Translations under genes and position numbers: made by a program
Shown here: piece after piece, positions 1-3,960 of the stretch
Position numbering within the stretch: position 1 is the first letter of the stretch
How the letters are laid out: every line of letters begins with the position of its first letter
Notes under the pieces: generated by a model
The model's database searches: none
What the model saw: the letters and a program-made list of their open reading frames with translations, nothing else
What the model was told of the DNA's origin: nothing
NCBI GenBank assembly: GCA_027023345.1
Contig: JALVVO010000253.1
Coordinates: 1 to 6,550 of the forward strand
Reading direction: 5' to 3'
Origin: Thermaceae bacterium
Lineage (GTDB): Bacteria > Deinococcota > Deinococci > Deinococcales > Marinithermaceae
DNA length: 6,550 bases

Positions 1-2
1 CC

Positions 3-620
3 CGCGGCCTCGCCCCCCCGCCTCCCGCGACCCGGCTCTTGCCCGCGGTCAAAAAGCCCTGGGCGACGGCGGTTCTTAAAAGCGGGGCGCTCGACGTGCT
101 CGCCGTCGGCGAGCGGGGGTACGGGCGGGTGGCGGCGCTCGCCTTGGACCTCGGGCACGACCTCAAGGGCTGGCCCGAGACCGGGCGGTTCCTCGAGCGG
201 CTCGTCCGCTGGCTCGGCGACACCGCGGCGAAACCCCGCTACTTCCTGTACCAGGACACGCTCACCCTCATGGGGCGGTTTCGGGAGGGGCTCTGGCTCC
301 GCAGCGGGGGCCAGGAGTTTCCGATTCCACCGGTCGCCCCCTTCCGCTACCAAATCCGGCTTCCGCCGGGAGGCGGGGACCTGCTCGTCTACGAGGGAAG
401 CCGCCTCCTCTTCCGGATCCCAAGGCCCCAGGCGCCGGAGTGGCCGCCGGTGGACGGGCGGGAAGTGCTGGAGAATCTCGCCCGCTCTTCGGGGGGCGCG
501 GTGCTCGGCGCCCCGGCGCTCGGCCCCCCGCCCCGGGTTCCAACGCCGCTCACCGCGCCCCTTGCCCTTTTGGGGCTCGGCGCGCTTCTCCTCGAGCTCA
601 TCCTCCGCCGCCTCCGGTAG
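3..620 (+). CDS. C-terminal part of a membrane protein, VWA/amidotransferase-like family (5' end outside window)
   Basis: The reading frame is open from the left edge to the TAG stop at 618-620, so the 5' end is missing; the TTG at 39 is only an in-frame codon and not a credible start. About 205 residues are visible. The segment ALDVLAVGERGYGRVAALAL, followed by DL, GWPE and then RFLERLVRWLGD, resembles the C-terminal part of large membrane proteins with von Willebrand A or glutamine-amidotransferase-like domains, where a 'G-GRV-A-DL...WPE..RF...LVRWL' pattern closes the soluble domain. A roughly 130-residue linker and beta-rich region follows. The protein ends with a hydrophobic helix (LTAPLALLGLGALLLELIL) and a basic tail, RRLR, typical of a final membrane anchor with a cytoplasmic end. 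No catalytic residue is visible in this part. The protease gene starts 10 bases downstream, so the two may share a transcript. The family call rests on pattern memory only; the membrane helix is clear. Confidence 0.6.
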   Translation, partial: RGLAPPPPATRLLPAVKKPWATAVLKSGALDVLAVGERGYGRVAALALDLGHDLKGWPETGRFLERLVRWLGDTAAKPRYFLYQDTLTLMGRFREGLWLRSGGQEFPIPPVAPFRYQIRLPPGGGDLLVYEGSRLLFRIPRPQAPEWPPVDGREVLENLARSSGGAVLGAPALGPPPRVPTPLTAPLALLGLGALLLELILRRLR

Positions 621-623
621 ACT
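618..623 (+). promoter_or_regulatory. Candidate leaderless -10 box (TAGACT) for the first protease gene
   Basis: TAGACT fits the TANNNT consensus and ends 7 bases before the GTG at 631. In Deinococcus and Thermus many genes are transcribed without a leader from a TANNNT box at this distance. The first three bases are also the TAG stop codon of the upstream gene. No Shine-Dalgarno-like purine run precedes the GTG, which favours leaderless or coupled translation. I see no convincing -35 element, so this remains a candidate. Confidence 0.4.
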
Positions 624-630
624 GGCCCCG

Positions 631-2349
631 GTGCGGAAAGCCGCCCTCTTGCTCCTGCTCCTCCTCGCCGGCTGCGCGGTCCGGCCGACGCCGGTCGGGA
701 TCGAGCTCGACCCCGAGGGGTTCGGGGCGATGGAGCTTTCGGCCCAGGGGCCCTGGAGCCTCGACGCCCCGCCCTGGCTCGCCGCCTACCCCCGCGCGGG
801 CACCGGTCCGGCGACCGTCTACTTCAAGGGTCGGGGCGACGCCCTCCCCGACCGGCCCGAGGTCCGGGGCACCCTCACCGTCCTCGCGGACAGCGGCCGC
901 TACGAGGTGCGCGTGCGCTGGCCGCTCCTCGCCGTGCGCGGGGTGGTGACGCCCCGGGCGCGGGCCGGGGCCCTTCCCGCGGCGGCGCCCCCGCCGCCCG
1001 CGCGCCGCGAGCCCGAGGAGAAGCTCGTGAAGCTCCGGGACGGGCGCCTCCTCCGCCTGCCGCGAGACGCCCCCGACCCCCCCGGGGCGCTCTGGTCCGA
1101 GCCCAACGCCTACGTCTGGCCGCTCGGCGAAGCCTACGAACCCAGCGACCCCTACTACCCCCTCCAGGCCCACCTCTTCCTCACCGGCGCCCGCTACGCC
1201 GGCCTCAAAGCCTACGCCCGCCCGGTGGTGGTGGCGGTGGTGGACACCGGCGTCCGCTACGACCACCCCGATCTCGCCGGGGCCCTCCTCGGCGGGGACG
1301 CCGGCGCCTACGACTTCGTCGAGGACGACCCCGACCCCACCGACACCGGCGGCACCGGCGAGGTGGGAAGCCACGGCACCCACGTCACCGGCCTCATCGT
1401 CGCCCGGGCCAACGGTCTAGGGGTGGTGGGGGTAGCCTGGCCCGCGCCGGTCGCGGCGCTTCCCCTCAGGGTCATCGGCCCGAGCGGCACCGGTACCGTG
1501 GCCGACGTGGCCGACGCGATCCGCTACGCCGCCGGGCTACCGGTGACGCGGGGCGCGGTCACGCTGGAAAACCCCACCCCCGCCCAGGTCATCAACCTCT
1601 CGCTCGGCACCACCCAGGCCTCCCGCGCCCTCTGCGAAGCGGTGGCCGACGCCACCCGGGCGGGGGCGCTGGTGGTGGCGGCGGCAGGGAACGGCGTCGC
1701 CGGCCGCGACCTCCTCTTCTACCCCGCCGCCTGCGAGGGGGCGCTGGCGGTGGCGGCCACCGACCTCGGCGGCTGGCGCCCACCCGCCTACGCCTGGTAC
1801 AGCGCCCGAAACGACCGCGTCGCCCTGGCGGCCCCGGGCGGCGACCTCGCCCAGGACGCCAACGGCGACGGCTACCCCGACGGCGTCCTCTCCACCACCT
1901 GGGACTACACCGAAAACCGGCCCTCCTACGGCTTCTACATGGGCACCTCCCAGGCCGCCCCCCAGGTGGCGGCGGCAGCCGCGCTCTTGCTCGCGAGCGG
2001 CGAGGCAGAAAGCCCTGCCGAGGCCGGGACCCGCCTCCTCGCGACCGCCACCGACCTCGGCCCCCCGGGCCCCGACCCCGACTACGGGCGGGGGCTTTTG
2101 AACCTGCCCGGAGCCCTCGGCCTCAAGCCCCCGCCGGGGCGGCTCCGCGCCCTCTTCCAAGGCCCGGCCGCCCGGAGCCTGCCGGTGCGACCCGGAGAGG
2201 CCTTCACCACCCACCTCCCCGCCGGCACCTACCGCGTGCTCGTCTGCCGCGACGACTCGGAAAACGGGCTTTGTGACGAAGGAGAACCGGCAGTCGAAGT
2301 CGAGATCGACCCCCGCACCCAGCCTTTTTTCACCCTGCGGGCTCCCTAA
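631..2349 (+). CDS. Secreted subtilisin-like (S8) serine protease lipoprotein
   Basis: I start this 572-residue protein at GTG 631 because this gives a textbook lipoprotein signal: basic MRK, a run of seven leucines, then lipobox LAGC with the lipidated Cys at residue 15. A longer frame from 562 would add a Ser-rich stretch ahead of the signal and overlap the upstream gene. Residues 16 to about 175 hold no domain I recognise and include a Pro/Ala-rich linker (about 110-127). The S8 domain covers about 175-500. Its triad is complete: Asp205 in VVDTG, His248 in SHGTHVTG and Ser440 in GTSQAAP. Asn354 in AAAGNG would form the oxyanion hole. DANGDGYPDG (409-418) resembles a calcium-binding loop. 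The C-terminal roughly 60 residues form a small beta-like domain with a second acidic loop between Cys539 and Cys548. It should be an extracytoplasmic endopeptidase, probably lipid-anchored after Sec export; its substrate is unknown. The GTSQAAP serine motif differs slightly from the usual GTSMAAP. Confidence 0.9.
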   Translation: MRKAALLLLLLLAGCAVRPTPVGIELDPEGFGAMELSAQGPWSLDAPPWLAAYPRAGTGPATVYFKGRGDALPDRPEVRGTLTVLADSGRYEVRVRWPLLAVRGVVTPRARAGALPAAAPPPPARREPEEKLVKLRDGRLLRLPRDAPDPPGALWSEPNAYVWPLGEAYEPSDPYYPLQAHLFLTGARYAGLKAYARPVVVAVVDTGVRYDHPDLAGALLGGDAGAYDFVEDDPDPTDTGGTGEVGSHGTHVTGLIVARANGLGVVGVAWPAPVAALPLRVIGPSGTGTVADVADAIRYAAGLPVTRGAVTLENPTPAQVINLSLGTTQASRALCEAVADATRAGALVVAAAGNGVAGRDLLFYPAACEGALAVAATDLGGWRPPAYAWYSARNDRVALAAPGGDLAQDANGDGYPDGVLSTTWDYTENRPSYGFYMGTSQAAPQVAAAAALLLASGEAESPAEAGTRLLATATDLGPPGPDPDYGRGLLNLPGALGLKPPPGRLRALFQGPAARSLPVRPGEAFTTHLPAGTYRVLVCRDDSENGLCDEGEPAVEVEIDPRTQPFFTLRAP

Positions 2350-2355
2350 GTGAGG

Positions 2356-2361
2356 TAGGCT
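2356..2361 (+). promoter_or_regulatory. Candidate leaderless -10 box (TAGGCT) for the second protease gene
   Basis: TAGGCT matches TANNNT and ends 6 bases before the ATG at 2368, the spacing of leaderless promoters in the Deinococcota. It lies in the 18-base gap after the TAA stop of the first protease gene. A competing reading is a Shine-Dalgarno sequence: GAGGT at 2352-2356 pairs with the 16S tail but is 11 bases from the ATG, which is long. I see no clear -35 hexamer 16-18 bases upstream. Sequence alone does not separate the two readings. Confidence 0.4.
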
Positions 2362-2367
2362 CAGGGT

Positions 2368-3960
2368 ATGCGAAAGCTACCGGCTTTTGGAGCCTTGGTG
2401 TTTTCCCTCTTATTTCTTCTTTCGGCTTGCCGCATGAGCCAACCGCCTACGGGCGTCCTCCGCATCACGCCTTTCGACCTCGGCGTTCTGGTCCGTTGGA
2501 CCGCCCGCGACCCCGAAGGCGACGCTTTCCGCTGCACCCTCGACTTCGGCGACGGGCGCAAGGAAACCTTTTCCACCTGCCCACCCACGGGCGTTTTGAA
2601 CTACCGCTACGCAAACGAGGGCACGTATACGGTGCGCCTCATTTTAAGCGACGTCTCCGGGTCCACCCGGGCCCTCGAGAAAACCGTGGTCCTTCCCGCC
2701 ACCGCCGCGGGGGCGTGCCCAACGCCTATCGGAACCGACTCGCTGCCTGGCCCCAAGGCTGCCCCCAGCGGGGTCCGCTTTGCGCGCGGCGCGGCCTTTG
2801 AACCGGGCAAGCTATTGGTCCGGCTTCCCGCCATGCGCCTCCAAAGCCTGAAGGCCGACGCCGGGCGGCTCGGCATCCTCTCGATCACCCCCGCGGGGCC
2901 GGGTTGGGCGGTCCTCGAGGTGCCGGCGGGGAGCGAACGGGAGAGGGCCGAAGCCCTCTACGCCGAGGGGCTCGTCGAGTACGCGCAGCCGGTCTACCGC
3001 TACCGGCTCGTCGGCGTGCCGAACGACCCCTACTTCGCGGGCAACCAGGCGGACCAGTTCGCCCAGATGGCCCTGACCGAGGGCTGGGATCTCCTGGATA
3101 GCGGCGCCTGCCGCCCTATCGTCGCCGTACTGGACACCGGCGCCGACCTCGACCATCCCGACCTCAGCGCCAACCTGCTTCCCGGCTACGATTTCTCCGA
3201 CGGCGACGACGACCCAAGCGATGAGGAAGGACACGGCACGATGGTGGCGGGCATCATCGGGGCGGTGACGAATAACGGGATAGGCGTGGCCGGAAGCACC
3301 AACAACCTTGCCTACGTGCTTCCCGTCAAGGTCTTCCCGAACGCTAACAGCGTCACCATCGCCGAGGCCATCCGTTGGGCCGCCGACGCCGGGGCCCACC
3401 TCATCAACCTGAGCCTTTGCCTGCTTTCGGAACACGACTATAACGGCGACGACCTAAACGACTGCGCCGCCCCCGATGATCCGGGCATTCCCGATGCCGC
3501 CATCGAGGACGCCCTGGAATACGCCTACAACCACGGCGTCCTCGCGGTGGCGGCGAGCGGGAACGACGGCCTCGACTACGTCGGCTACCCGGCGAGCTCC
3601 GTCTACACCTTCGCCGTGGGCTCGGTGGACGCAAGCGACAACCGGAGCAGCTTCTCGAACTACGGCGACGACCTTGACTTCGTGGCCCCCGGGGAAAGCG
3701 TGACCAGTACGGTGCCTGACGACTACGGCACAGGTAGCGGCACCTCGTTCGCCACCCCTTACGTCACCGGCGAGCTCGCGCTCTACTTGGGGCAGTACTA
3801 CGCGAAAAAGGGCGCGCTCCCGTCCTTCAGCCAGGCCGCAACCTGCTTCGCGAACAACACCAACCAGGCAAGCTGGCGTAGCGAAACCGGTTACGGCGTT
3901 CCCCAAGCCAACGCGTTCCTCGACCCCGCGGACGGCAGCTGCTACCCCCCTAGCCCTTGA
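2368..3960 (+). CDS. Secreted S8 protease lipoprotein with PKD-like domain and I9-like propeptide
   Basis: This 530-residue protein starts at an ATG that gives a lipoprotein signal (MRK, hydrophobic core, lipobox LSAC with Cys21). Residues 27-110 look like a PKD/Ig-like beta domain: DFGDG near 59-63 and the closing strand motif EGTYTVRLILSD. Residues about 143-212 (FEPGKLLVRLP ... LVEYAQPVYRY) resemble the I9 propeptide that folds and inhibits S8 proteases. The link VPNDPYF (217-223) leads into the S8 domain, about 217-520. The triad is complete: Asp256 in AVLDTG, His289 in GHGTMVAG and Ser460 in GTSFATP, with Asn399 in AASGND for the oxyanion hole. HGTMVAG replaces the more common HGTHVAG. 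An acidic insertion, HDYNGDDLND (356-365), lies in the S8 domain. It should be exported and self-maturing; the substrate is unknown. It follows the first protease by 18 bases on the same strand but differs in architecture and is visibly less GC-rich. Its last 11 bases overlap the end of rtcB. Confidence 0.92.
   Translation: MRKLPAFGALVFSLLFLLSACRMSQPPTGVLRITPFDLGVLVRWTARDPEGDAFRCTLDFGDGRKETFSTCPPTGVLNYRYANEGTYTVRLILSDVSGSTRALEKTVVLPATAAGACPTPIGTDSLPGPKAAPSGVRFARGAAFEPGKLLVRLPAMRLQSLKADAGRLGILSITPAGPGWAVLEVPAGSERERAEALYAEGLVEYAQPVYRYRLVGVPNDPYFAGNQADQFAQMALTEGWDLLDSGACRPIVAVLDTGADLDHPDLSANLLPGYDFSDGDDDPSDEEGHGTMVAGIIGAVTNNGIGVAGSTNNLAYVLPVKVFPNANSVTIAEAIRWAADAGAHLINLSLCLLSEHDYNGDDLNDCAAPDDPGIPDAAIEDALEYAYNHGVLAVAASGNDGLDYVGYPASSVYTFAVGSVDASDNRSSFSNYGDDLDFVAPGESVTSTVPDDYGTGSGTSFATPYVTGELALYLGQYYAKKGALPSFSQAATCFANNTNQASWRSETGYGVPQANAFLDPADGSCYPPSP

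Noticed and set aside
562..630. Upstream TTG start that would lengthen the first protease by 23 residues
   Set aside because: It places a Ser-rich stretch before the signal peptide and overlaps the upstream gene; GTG 631 gives a canonical lipoprotein signal.
440..949. 169-codon + strand frame across the junction of the first two genes
   Set aside because: Arg/Pro/Ser-rich shadow frame; the overlapping frames hold a membrane helix and a lipoprotein signal that explain this DNA.
598..1383. 261-codon - strand frame opposite the first protease
   Set aside because: Gly/Val/Arg-rich low-complexity translation with no motif; a shadow of a real gene with high third-position GC.
1537..2214. 225-codon - strand frame opposite the S8 catalytic domain
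   Set aside because: It is antisense to the catalytic Ser and Asn motifs, is rich in Gly and Arg, and has no domain or start signal.
3935..3942. Palindrome GCAGCTGC near the end of the second protease gene as a terminator for rtcB
   Set aside because: Only 8 bases, no loop and no T-run; expected by chance.
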